From: Gammaproteobacteria bacterium
GTDB taxonomy: Bacteria > Pseudomonadota > Gammaproteobacteria > JABDGN01
DNA length: 5,459 bases
Assembly: GCA_016763565.1 (NCBI GenBank)
Contig: JAESTO010000063.1
Span: 1-5,459 of the forward strand
Reading direction: 5' to 3'
Part shown: positions 1 to 5,459 of the stretch, one piece after another
Position numbering within the stretch: the first letter of the stretch is position 1
Layout: every line of letters starts with the position of its first letter
Made by a program: the position numbers and the translations under genes
The notes under the pieces: generated by a model
Told to the model about the DNA's origin: nothing
What the model saw: the letters and a program-made list of their open reading frames with translations, nothing else
Database searches by the model: none

Positions 1-852
1 ATTAATTTCAGTTAAGTAATCGCCGATAACATCCAGGCCAACGAATAACAAACCTTTTTCTTTAAGGGTTGGCCCCACTTGTTGGCAAATCCAGTGATCA
101 CGTTCAGTTAATTTGACAGCAATACCTTTACCGCCAGCAGCTAAGTTACCGCGTGTTTCACCTGGTGCGGGAATACGCGCGAGTGCATAGGGAATAGGTT
201 TACCGTTAATAAGTAAAATACGTTTATCGCCTTGGGCGATTTCGGGAATAAATTGTTGGGCAATAATCAGTATTTTCCCCTTATTAGTGAGTAGCTCTAA
301 GGCGGACGTTAAATTTGCATCATTGTGTTGTAAACGAAAAACTCCTGCACCGCCCATGCCATCAACTGGCTTGATGACAATAGTTTGCTGTTGTTCAGCA
401 AATTTTTTGAGTGCAGCAATATTGTTGCTAACCAACATTGCAGGGCAACATTGCGGAAACCAGGTCGTGAATAATTTTTCATTGACATCACGTAATGCTT
501 GCGGACTATTAACCACCAACACTTGTTTTTTTTCTGCCAACTCAAGCAAATGTGTGGTGTTAATATATGACATATCCACCGGGGGATCTTTACGCATCAA
601 TATGACGTCTAGTTCGGTTAACGCGAGGGTTTTGCTATTCGCCACATTAAACCAATGGTTCTTATCATCTTGCACGGTTAATAAGTGCATATAGCCATGG
701 GGTGTATGGTCTTGGATAAATAAATCTGTTTGTTGCATATAATAGATTTGCCAACCACGTCGCTGTGCTTCGAGTAACATCGCCAAGCTAGTATCTTTAT
801 GCGGTTTAATGGTTTCAATCGGATCCATGATAATACCCAGCTTTATTGTCAT
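1..852 (-). CDS. gshB: Glutathione synthetase, 3' end cut by the window
   Basis: This enzyme catalyses the second step of glutathione synthesis: gamma-glutamylcysteine + glycine + ATP gives glutathione, in the cytosol. I translated 284 uninterrupted residues from ATG 852-850. They follow E. coli GshB closely (about 316 residues), so roughly 32 C-terminal residues lie beyond the left edge. Visible landmarks are the N-terminal LGIIMDPIETI (5-15), LMRKDPP (85-91), the ATP-grasp glycine-rich segment KPVDGMGGAG (161-170), GDKR (208-211), ARIPAPGETRGNLAAGGKG (225-243), and the Mg-binding region FVGLD...EIN, with D274, E282 and N284 at the very edge. The start ATG overlaps the gshA stop by four bases (ATGA, 849-852). 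Only a weak purine patch (GGGAA) precedes it, so translation is probably coupled to gshA. No frameshift or missing catalytic residue was seen in the visible part. Confidence 0.97.
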   Translation of the reverse strand, partial: MTIKLGIIMDPIETIKPHKDTSLAMLLEAQRRGWQIYYMQQTDLFIQDHTPHGYMHLLTVQDDKNHWFNVANSKTLALTELDVILMRKDPPVDMSYINTTHLLELAEKKQVLVVNSPQALRDVNEKLFTTWFPQCCPAMLVSNNIAALKKFAEQQQTIVIKPVDGMGGAGVFRLQHNDANLTSALELLTNKGKILIIAQQFIPEIAQGDKRILLINGKPIPYALARIPAPGETRGNLAAGGKGIAVKLTERDHWICQQVGPTLKEKGLLFVGLDVIGDYLTEIN

Positions 853-2090
853 AATGCTGTTCCCACTGTTGGCAAGGACATTTCCTGTGCTGCGGATAAT
901 AAAGCTAAACGTGCTACAACGCTGTAAGCATAAAAAAGTTGATCGGTGGTTTTAGTGTTCTCGGTAGGGAAAGGTTCAAAGTGCATGCCGGGCGCGTTAA
1001 GATTTTCATGGCTATTACGTTCAGTATGGGCACGATAGAAGCCGCCTACAACTTGTTGGCCAATCATATAGATAACAGGTTCTGCCACCGTTTTTTCTGT
1101 ATTGACGGTTTCAAAACTATACACACCTTCTTGTACAATGACTTTGCTAACACTGCTGCCGCCTTTTGATGTCGACATACGCGTGCGCTGTTTGCGGTTC
1201 AATTGACGTAATTCATCCGTACTATGTACCATCATTACGGCCATACCATAAGTGCCGGCATCTGCTTTAACCACTACGAATGGTTTTTGTTGAATGTTAT
1301 AGGCGTTATATTTTGCTTGAATAGCGTGTAATAATAAATCGGTATTTTTTATGACGCAATCTTCACCTTCACGTTTCATGAAATCAATTTCGTGACAATT
1401 GCGAAAGAGTGGCGCAATAAGCCATGGGTCAAGGGCAATGATTTCTGCGAATTCAGCAGCGACTATTTGATAGGTTTGAAAATGAATTGATTTTAAACGC
1501 GATGCCCAACCTGAATGTAAAGGTGGATAAATCGGTTGGGCAATATTGTGCAGTTGTGGCGGTATGCCGCTAGATAAATCGTTGTTTAAAATAATTAAAT
1601 CCGGATCAAAGCCTTTTATTACTATGCGATCATTGCAACGATGCACGGCTTCTAGCGTAATAGTATTGTTGGAAGGTAGGGTAATGATTTGTGGGTCAAT
1701 CACATCACCATTTAATGAGCCAATGCGTACAGAAAATCCTGCTTGGATAAAAATATTTTGTAGTGCAGCAACACTTTCCAAATAAAAAAGATTGCGTGTA
1801 TGGTTTTCGGGCACTAATAATAAACGTTTGGCACGGGAACAAAAGCGTTGGATAATTTGCTTGGCTGCTTGGCCACATAATGGCATGGTCATTGGGTTGA
1901 GGTTGTTAAAGCCAGCTGGGAACAAATTAGTATCAATGGGTGCTAGTTTGAAATTAGCATTGCGCAAATCTACGGAACAATATATCGGAGGTGAAATTTT
2001 TTTCCATTGTTGTTCAAACCAGGCTTCAATAGCCAGCGTATTTTCTGAAAATTTTTTTTGTAAGTTTTGTGTGGGTAATAATGAAGTCAT
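849..2090 (-). CDS. gshA: Glutamate-cysteine ligase, Acidithiobacillus-type (GshA, proteobacterial family)
   Basis: This enzyme catalyses the first, committed step of glutathione synthesis, the ATP-dependent joining of L-glutamate and L-cysteine in the cytosol. The 413-residue product resembles the family first shown in Acidithiobacillus ferrooxidans (TIGR02049/PF08886 as I recall), not the roughly 518-residue E. coli type. Recognisable blocks are DLRNANFKLAPIDTNLFPAG (41-60), the EGEDCVIKNTDLLLHAIQ stretch (241-258), the presumed nucleotide-binding loop KADAGTYGMAVM (275-286), and AEPVIYMIGQQVVGGFYRAH (336-355), followed by NLNAPGMHFEPF (363-374). The length is about normal for the family. 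The ATG directly follows the stop of the upstream reductase gene (TAAATG), and AGGA at 2099-2102 sits 8 bases upstream, so the start is well supported. The stop overlaps the gshB start. Family identity rests on remembered motifs, but the gshB neighbour makes the role very likely. Confidence 0.93.
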   Translation of the reverse strand: MTSLLPTQNLQKKFSENTLAIEAWFEQQWKKISPPIYCSVDLRNANFKLAPIDTNLFPAGFNNLNPMTMPLCGQAAKQIIQRFCSRAKRLLLVPENHTRNLFYLESVAALQNIFIQAGFSVRIGSLNGDVIDPQIITLPSNNTITLEAVHRCNDRIVIKGFDPDLIILNNDLSSGIPPQLHNIAQPIYPPLHSGWASRLKSIHFQTYQIVAAEFAEIIALDPWLIAPLFRNCHEIDFMKREGEDCVIKNTDLLLHAIQAKYNAYNIQQKPFVVVKADAGTYGMAVMMVHSTDELRQLNRKQRTRMSTSKGGSSVSKVIVQEGVYSFETVNTEKTVAEPVIYMIGQQVVGGFYRAHTERNSHENLNAPGMHFEPFPTENTKTTDQLFYAYSVVARLALLSAAQEMSLPTVGTAL

Positions 2091-3518
2091 TTAAAAAATC
2101 CTATTTAAACATTTGACCAGCCATTTTGTTTTTTTGCTGAATAAAGTTGGTGCATAATATGTGTTAACTGCGCGACGAATAATTTGCGATAACGTTGGAT
2201 ACACGTGTACGGTTGCTAATAAGTAACGAATATTTAATCTTGCTTGCATCGCTAATGTAACTTCTGCTAATAATTCACCCGCATGCAAACCAAGAATAGT
2301 GGCGCCAATAATTTTTTGTTTATGGATAGTCAACTTTATTGAGCCGGTGGGTGCGACTTCAGCTAAGGCGCGATCGATATCTTTAAAATCACAACGCAAA
2401 ATATTAACATTTAATTTTTGTTCCTGAACTTGTCGTTCAGTTATGCCAACAGTGGCAAACTCAGGATCAGTAAAAACAACAGCAGGCATGGTTTGATAGT
2501 TAATTTTTTTTCGAATATGAAAAACAGCGTTGCTAATGATAACACCGGCTTGATACTCTGCACAATGTGTCATTTTATAAGGGCTCTCTATCGCATCACC
2601 TAATGCATAGATATGTTTCTGTGAGGTTTGTAAACGTTCATTAACGATGATGCCACGTGATGAAAAATCAATACGGGCAGCTGCCAAGTTAAGTTTATCA
2701 ATATTAGCTTTGCGGCCGGTGGCCACGAATAGTTGATTGCCTTTCAAGTGAATACTGCCGTTGGTTTGCGTTAGACAATTGACAATACATTGTGCTTTCT
2801 GTTCTTTAATATCAACAATTTTATTCACGAAGTGAAATGACACGCCTTCTGCTTGTAAGAATTCTTGTAATTGTGTCGCGATGCGCTCATCTGCTATGGG
2901 CATAATACGCTGAGTAATATCTACCACACTCACTTTGCTACCTAAGCGCGCGAACACTTGTGCCATTTCTAAACCCATTGCCCCAGCCCCTAAAATGATT
3001 AAATGTTTGGGTAAAATCTGCAATTGAAAAATTGTTTCATTGGTCAAAAAATTGATTTCTTGTAGGCCAGGAATAAGTGGAATATTAGGTTGTGAACCGC
3101 TAGCAATTACGAAGCGTTTAGCGGTTATAAGGTGCTTATTAACCTCAATATTTTTGGCATCATAAAATTTGGCTGTGCCAAAAATAACATCACAACCATA
3201 ATCACGAAAACGTTGTGGCTCATCATGTTGCTGTATGTGTGTAACCACTTGCTGTACATGTTGCATGACTTTTGCTAAGTCGATATGTATTTTGCCGGTT
3301 GGCAAACCAAAACGTTCCGCATATTGAATTTTTGCAGCGACATCTGCGGTTTTAATTAATGTTTTACTTGGCACACAGCCATAATGTAGGCAATCACCAC
3401 CTAATGTATCTTGATTTTCAATTAACGTAACGTTCAAGCCTAGTTGGCTAGCAACACTAGCAACAACTAAGCCACCAGCGCCGCCGCCGATAATGATTAA
3501 ATCACGTTTTTTATTCAC
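2091..3518 (-). CDS. FAD-dependent pyridine nucleotide-disulfide oxidoreductase, MerA/Lpd-like
   Basis: A cytosolic flavoprotein of the glutathione reductase/lipoamide dehydrogenase/mercuric reductase superfamily; its substrate is unknown. Numbered from the GTG start (475 residues), it has the FAD-binding GGGAGG (11-16), redox-active cysteines C43 and C48 in CLHYGC followed by VPSK, a second Rossmann motif LGAGAMGLE (176-184) with D200 ending the next strand (suggesting NADH), ATGRKAN (266-272), YALGDA (304-309) and a dimerisation domain from about 344. Where Lpd and glutathione reductase have the His-Glu pair (HPTLSE), this protein reads YPTLSQ (Y440, Q445). It lacks the N-terminal metal-binding domain and C-terminal vicinal Cys pair of true mercuric reductases. 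I chose GTG 3518 because AAGGAG (3525-3530) lies 6 bases before it; an in-frame ATG at 3533 would add five residues but has no good ribosome site. Related proteins often pair or fuse with TVP38 proteins. The stop abuts gshA, so coexpression with glutathione synthesis is likely. Confidence 0.9.
   Translation of the reverse strand: MNKKRDLIIIGGGAGGLVVASVASQLGLNVTLIENQDTLGGDCLHYGCVPSKTLIKTADVAAKIQYAERFGLPTGKIHIDLAKVMQHVQQVVTHIQQHDEPQRFRDYGCDVIFGTAKFYDAKNIEVNKHLITAKRFVIASGSQPNIPLIPGLQEINFLTNETIFQLQILPKHLIILGAGAMGLEMAQVFARLGSKVSVVDITQRIMPIADERIATQLQEFLQAEGVSFHFVNKIVDIKEQKAQCIVNCLTQTNGSIHLKGNQLFVATGRKANIDKLNLAAARIDFSSRGIIVNERLQTSQKHIYALGDAIESPYKMTHCAEYQAGVIISNAVFHIRKKINYQTMPAVVFTDPEFATVGITERQVQEQKLNVNILRCDFKDIDRALAEVAPTGSIKLTIHKQKIIGATILGLHAGELLAEVTLAMQARLNIRYLLATVHVYPTLSQIIRRAVNTYYAPTLFSKKTKWLVKCLNRIF
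2099..2102 (-). promoter_or_regulatory. Ribosome binding site of gshA
   Basis: AGGA on the minus strand lies eight bases before the gshA ATG. It falls within the last codons of the reductase gene, whose TAA stop touches the gshA start directly. Translation of the two genes is probably coupled. Confidence 0.6.
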
Positions 3519-3591
3519 AAGCGTCTCCTTCATGTCGTCTTTTCAAAAACCATGGCATTGCACCAACTACTATTAACAGCCCTACACCTAT
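3511..3591 (-). pseudogene. Out-of-frame C-terminal remnant of the TVP38/TMEM64 gene
   Basis: Read one base out of phase with the truncated frame, the minus strand from 3591 gives 26 codons beginning IGVGLLIVVGAMPWFLKRR and ending at TAA 3513-3511. This is a hydrophobic helix followed by a basic patch, like the last membrane helix and cytoplasmic tail of TVP38-type proteins. The stop overlaps the GTG start of the reductase by eight bases, the arrangement expected of an intact coupled gene pair. A TGA (3594-3592) sits immediately before the open stretch, so it is not expressed as it stands. That it is the true original C-terminus is inference from hydrophobicity and position. Confidence 0.5.
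3525..3530 (-). promoter_or_regulatory. Strong ribosome binding site deciding the reductase start
   Basis: AAGGAG on the minus strand is followed by six bases and then GTG at 3518-3516. This is far better than anything before the alternative ATG at 3533, where the upstream bases offer only AAAAGA. The site lies inside the end of the upstream reading frame, as expected for coupled genes. Confidence 0.7.
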
Positions 3592-3958
3592 TCACATTAT
3601 CCAGCAAATTTTTTAATTTCCTGCCTGCTTTATGTGCAACCCAATCTGAAGCAATATAGCGCGCAATTAAAAATGCCACCGTTGAGCCCAGCACTGCGCC
3701 GCTTAAATTATAAAGTGTACCGAGTACAGCACCCAATAATAAACCACCGGTAAGTGTTAGTATTAGACCTGGAAGAAAAAATATTGTTGCAATACTATAA
3801 AGTACAATAAATACTATGGGTGCCCAGATACCGGCTTGTTGAATGGCCACCTGGATAGTGTGGAGATTAAACTGTTTACGATACATTATGGTCACCCAAA
3901 TAGTAACAATGGCTATCATGACAGATAACAGTAATCGAGGTAAATTAGTTGTTTTCAT
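3530..3958 (-). pseudogene. TVP38/TMEM64 family membrane protein, truncated by an internal deletion and frame change
   Basis: The first ~123 of 142 residues fit the N-terminal half of a TVP38/TMEM64 (SNARE-associated/DedA-like, VTT domain) inner-membrane protein. A hydrophobic helix spans about 8-25, then come AGIWAPIVFIVLYSIATIFF (42-61), LPGLILTLTGGLLLGAVLGT (62-81), LYNLSGAVLGSTVAFLIARY (82-101) and SDWVAHKAGRKLKNLLD (104-120). Family members usually run to some 220-240 residues and continue with an EGW...F..R..P.FPFN-type core. Here residues 124-142 (RCRAVNSSW...) are non-hydrophobic and unlike the family, and the frame ends at TGA 3532-3530. A likely C-terminal helix survives in another frame just downstream. 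The simplest reading is a gene that lost about 80-90 codons, so it is probably non-functional or makes a short membrane stub. The ATG 3958 start has no clear ribosome site, and an in-frame TAG lies four codons upstream. Its place ahead of the reductase matches the common TVP38-reductase pairing. The family's biochemical role in bacteria is not firmly known. Confidence 0.75.
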
Positions 3959-3980
3959 ATAATACTATGCTTTAAAAGAC

Positions 3981-4010
3981 TTGAATTTTTCAGTATTACC
4001 TCCATATATT
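3981..4010 (+). promoter_or_regulatory. Likely trxA promoter
   Basis: TTGAAT (3981-3986) and TATATT (4005-4010) are separated by 18 bases, fitting a sigma-70 promoter that would start transcription near 4017, some 20-25 bases before the trxA ATG. It lies in the 81-base divergent gap, the only upstream non-coding space for trxA. Confidence 0.5.
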
Positions 4011-4038
4011 TTACTGCTAAAATAATTTAAGAGGTCAA
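4008..4038 (-). promoter_or_regulatory. Possible promoter of the leftward TVP38-reductase-gshAB operon
   Basis: On the minus strand TTGACC (4038-4033) and TAAAAT (4013-4008) resemble sigma-70 -35 and -10 boxes, each with one mismatch. The 19-base spacer is longer than ideal. The -35 box overlaps the ribosome binding region of trxA. The genes downstream are packed without room for another obvious promoter, so a promoter in this gap is expected; these particular boxes are a suggestion. Confidence 0.35.
4031..4034 (+). promoter_or_regulatory. Ribosome binding site of trxA
   Basis: GAGG lies five bases before the ATG at 4040 and supports this start, which also gives the usual thioredoxin N-terminus. 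Confidence 0.65.
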
Positions 4039-4039
4039 C

Positions 4040-4378
4040 ATGAGCCAAGTAATTAGTGTAACTAACGATACATTCGTAGAGGAAGTCGAAAATAGCGACA
4101 TTCCTGTCCTTGTTGATTTTTGGGCAGAATGGTGTGGCCCTTGCAAGATGATCGCGCCTATCATTGATGAAATCGCTAAAAATTATATCGGCAAAATGAA
4201 ATTTGTCAAAGTTAATATTGATGAATTTTCAGAAATAGCAACAAAATTTGCTATCCGCAGTATTCCCACCTTACTGGTTATTAAAAATAACCCTGTCAAA
4301 GGCCAGGTTGAGGCAACAAAAGTGGGTGCCTTAACCAAATCGCAATTAACTGCGTTTATTGATAGTGTATTAAATTAA
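4040..4378 (+). CDS. trxA: Thioredoxin 1
   Basis: A small cytosolic protein-disulfide reductant, kept reduced by thioredoxin reductase, that supplies electrons to enzymes such as ribonucleotide reductase. The 112-residue product is collinear with E. coli TrxA (about 109 residues): VLVDFWAEWCGPCKMIAPI (23-41) holds the active-site pair C32 and C35, D26 is the buried acid, IPT (75-77) carries the cis-proline P76, and ATKVGALTKSQL (92-103) leads into the last helix. One oddity is the turn after KN (82-83), which is four residues longer than in the E. coli protein (NPVKGQV in place of GEV). The start is set by GAGG five bases upstream. The gene is divergent from the reductase-gshAB operon and upstream of rho, a conserved gammaproteobacterial order. 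Confidence 0.97.
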   Translation: MSQVISVTNDTFVEEVENSDIPVLVDFWAEWCGPCKMIAPIIDEIAKNYIGKMKFVKVNIDEFSEIATKFAIRSIPTLLVIKNNPVKGQVEATKVGALTKSQLTAFIDSVLN

Positions 4379-4383
4379 ATAAT

Positions 4384-4421
4384 TGCCTTAAAAAGCTTGC
4401 TTTTATAAAAATGATAAGGCA
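4384..4421 (+). terminator. Possible trxA 3' hairpin, weak
   Basis: TGCCTTA (4384-4390) pairs with TAAGGCA (4415-4421). Nested inside is AAAAG-CTTG-CTTTT (4391-4395 and 4400-4404), which ends in a short T run. It begins six bases after the trxA stop. The A/T-rich stem is too weak to call a firm intrinsic terminator; it may only protect the trxA 3' end. Confidence 0.3.
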
Positions 4422-4427
4422 TAATCC

Positions 4428-4453
4428 CGGCACCGTTGCTTCCAGCGGTGCCG
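4428..4453 (+). other. G+C-rich hairpin in the trxA-rho spacer
   Basis: CGGCACCG (4428-4435) and CGGTGCCG (4446-4453) form a perfect 8-bp stem that T-G and T-A pairs can extend, closing a GCTTCC loop. It stands out in an otherwise AT-rich spacer. The bases after it are AAAAATTTCT, not a T run, and the reverse strand has none either, so it is not a classical intrinsic terminator. It may be an attenuation or pausing structure, or an RNA-stability element between trxA and rho. Confidence 0.55.
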
Positions 4454-4483
4454 AAAAATTTCTGGCCTAAATTATTCTATTGC

Positions 4484-4515
4484 TTGAGGTAACCAAGGCT
4501 TTAGCTTTATATAAT
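4484..4515 (+). promoter_or_regulatory. Likely rho promoter
   Basis: A perfect TATAAT (4510-4515) lies 45 bases before the rho ATG. TTGAGG (4484-4489) is the best -35 candidate. It is 20 bases from TATAAT, but 17 from the overlapping TTATAT (4507-4512), so the exact -10 is ambiguous. The promoter lies after the spacer hairpins, so transcripts started here would skip them, while read-through from trxA would include them. Confidence 0.5.
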
Positions 4516-4544
4516 CCCTTATTTCAATATTACCTTCCAAAAAA

Positions 4545-4549
4545 GAGGA
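4545..4549 (+). promoter_or_regulatory. Ribosome binding site of rho
   Basis: GAGGA is ten bases before the ATG at 4560, slightly far but acceptable. It supports this start, which also matches the E. coli Rho N-terminus (MNL). Confidence 0.55.
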
Positions 4550-4559
4550 AAATACTTAC

Positions 4560-5459
4560 ATGAATTTACTTGATCTAAAAAAGAAAAATGTAACGGAATT
4601 AACTACAATTGCTCAAGAAGTAGGGTTAGAAAATTTCTCTCGTCTGCGTAAACAAGACATCATTTTCAACATTTTAAAAAGCCACGCAAAAAAAGGTGAA
4701 GATATTCATGCCAGTGGCGTCCTCGAAATTTTGCAAGACGGCTTTGGCTTTTTACGTTCGGCTGATAGCTCCTATCTTGCCGGCTCCGATGATATTTATG
4801 TGTCTCCCAGCCAAATTCGCCGTTTTAGTTTGCGTACTGGCGACACTGTTTCTGGAAAAATTCGCCCGCCTAAAGATGGGGAACGTTATTTTGCGCTATT
4901 AAAAATCAATAAAATTAATTTTGCTGAACCAGAAGAGAGTAAAAATAAAATTATATTTGAAAATCTAACCCCCACTTTTCCTGTCGATCGTTTACGCATG
5001 GAACGTGGCAACGGTAGCACTGAAGATATTACAGCGCGTGTTATTGATTTAGTATCACCGATTGGCAAAGGCCAGCGTGGCTTAATTGTTGCACCGCCTA
5101 AGGCGGGTAAAACTATGATGCTACAAAACATTGCGCAATCAATTACTGCCAATCATCCTAATATTCATTTAATGGTGTTACTCATTGATGAACGCCCGGA
5201 AGAAGTGACCGAAATGGAACGTTCGGTACGTGGCGAAGTGATTGCTAGTACATTTGATGAACCAGCAACGCGCCACGTCCAAGTCGCTGAAATGGTCATT
5301 GAGAAAGCTAAGCGTTTAGTTGAGCACAAAGTCGACGTGGTCATTTTACTTGATTCTATTACCCGTTTGGCTCGTGCCTATAATACAGTTGCGCCAGCTT
5401 CTGGCAAAATATTATCAGGGGGCGTTGATGCCAATGCATTGCAGCGGCCTAGACGCTTC
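4560..5459 (+). CDS. rho: Transcription termination factor Rho, 3' end cut by the window
   Basis: Hexameric RNA-dependent ATPase that loads on untranslated C-rich RNA and ends transcription. The visible 300 residues align with E. coli Rho (419 residues) at identical numbering, so about 119 residues lie past the right edge. Seen in order: the N-terminal helical domain (1-48); the cold-shock-like RNA-binding domain with the RNP1 motif DGFGFLR (60-66); [14 protein letters not shown] (147-160); Walker A APPKAGKT (178-185, with K184 and T185); LLIDERPEE (207-215, with E211 and R212); Walker B VILLDS (261-266, with D265); and the Q-loop region to [16 protein letters not shown] (279-294, with K283). 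The bicyclomycin-contact positions in this span (K181, K184, R212, D265, S266) look unchanged. No frameshift was seen. The start is supported by GAGGA and by collinearity. Confidence 0.98.
   Translation, partial: MNLLDLKKKNVTELTTIAQEVGLENFSRLRKQDIIFNILKSHAKKGEDIHASGVLEILQDGFGFLRSADSSYLAGSDDIYVSPSQIRRFSLRTGDTVSGKIRPPKDGERYFALLKINKINFAEPEESKNKIIFENLTPTFPVDRLRMERGNGSTEDITARVIDLVSPIGKGQRGLIVAPPKAGKTMMLQNIAQSITANHPNIHLMVLLIDERPEEVTEMERSVRGEVIASTFDEPATRHVQVAEMVIEKAKRLVEHKVDVVILLDSITRLARAYNTVAPASGKILSGGVDANALQRPRRF

Noticed and set aside
526..533. Runs of eight A/T in gshB (526-533) and gshA (2052-2059) as possible phase-variable tracts
   Set aside because: They encode ordinary Lys codons in an AT-rich genome, are short for phase variation, and both genes are in frame.
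287..694. Rightward open frame of 135 codons
   Set aside because: It lies antisense to gshB, which is clearly coding over the whole span; its product is Ser/Cys/Asn-rich without any recognisable motif.
939..1169. Rightward open frame inside gshA
   Set aside because: It is antisense to conserved gshA motifs and resembles no known protein; the same holds for 1546-1785 and 1792-2094.
2091..3518. Mercury resistance operon
   Set aside because: The reductase lacks the MerA C-terminal Cys pair and metal-binding domain, and no merR, merT or merP gene is nearby.
4428..4453. GC-rich hairpin as an intrinsic terminator
   Set aside because: Neither strand has a T run after the stem, so it was kept as a structured element of unknown role.
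4696..4902. Alternative rightward frame inside rho, and a leftward one at 4886-5152
   Set aside because: Rho is collinear with E. coli Rho through this stretch, so both are chance frames.
1..5459. Mobile element, CRISPR array, tRNA or rRNA
   Set aside because: No transposase, inverted terminal repeats, spaced repeats, cloverleaf sequence or rRNA motif was seen; nearly all of the window is accounted for by protein genes.

Overview
The window is chromosomal, AT-rich, gene-dense sequence from what is most likely a gammaproteobacterium. The trxA-rho gene order is the one known from E. coli and its relatives, and the partial Rho aligns with E. coli Rho residue for residue without gaps over the first 300 positions. 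The A+T-rich codon use and the rarer Acidithiobacillus-type GshA point away from the Enterobacteriaceae. A Legionellales-like or similar lineage is possible, but this placement is a guess.

Layout. Leftward from about 3958 to the left edge runs a tightly packed gene string: a TVP38/TMEM64 membrane-protein gene that appears broken (3530-3958, with a C-terminal remnant in another frame to 3511); a FAD-dependent pyridine nucleotide-disulfide oxidoreductase (2091-3518); gshA (849-2090); and gshB (1-852, 3' end outside the window). The genes overlap or abut (ATGA overlap, TAAATG junction), so they look like one translationally coupled operon. Rightward from 4040 are trxA (4040-4378) and, after a 181-base spacer with two hairpins and a promoter, rho (4560 to the right edge, 3' end outside). 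The 81 bases between 3958 and 4040 form a divergent promoter region.

How the genes fit together. GshA joins glutamate and cysteine, GshB adds glycine to give glutathione, and TrxA is the general protein-disulfide reductant. The flavoprotein has the two-cysteine redox centre of the glutathione reductase/lipoamide dehydrogenase/mercuric reductase superfamily, but has Tyr and Gln where the His-Glu catalytic pair usually sits. The region between 849 and 4378 is therefore a low-molecular-weight-thiol and disulfide-reduction neighbourhood next to the housekeeping gene rho.

I saw no mobile element, CRISPR array, tRNA, rRNA or evident new defence-type system. The points most worth a second look are the internally deleted TVP38 gene, the active-site substitution in the reductase, the reductase-gshA-gshB operon, and the structured trxA-rho spacer.
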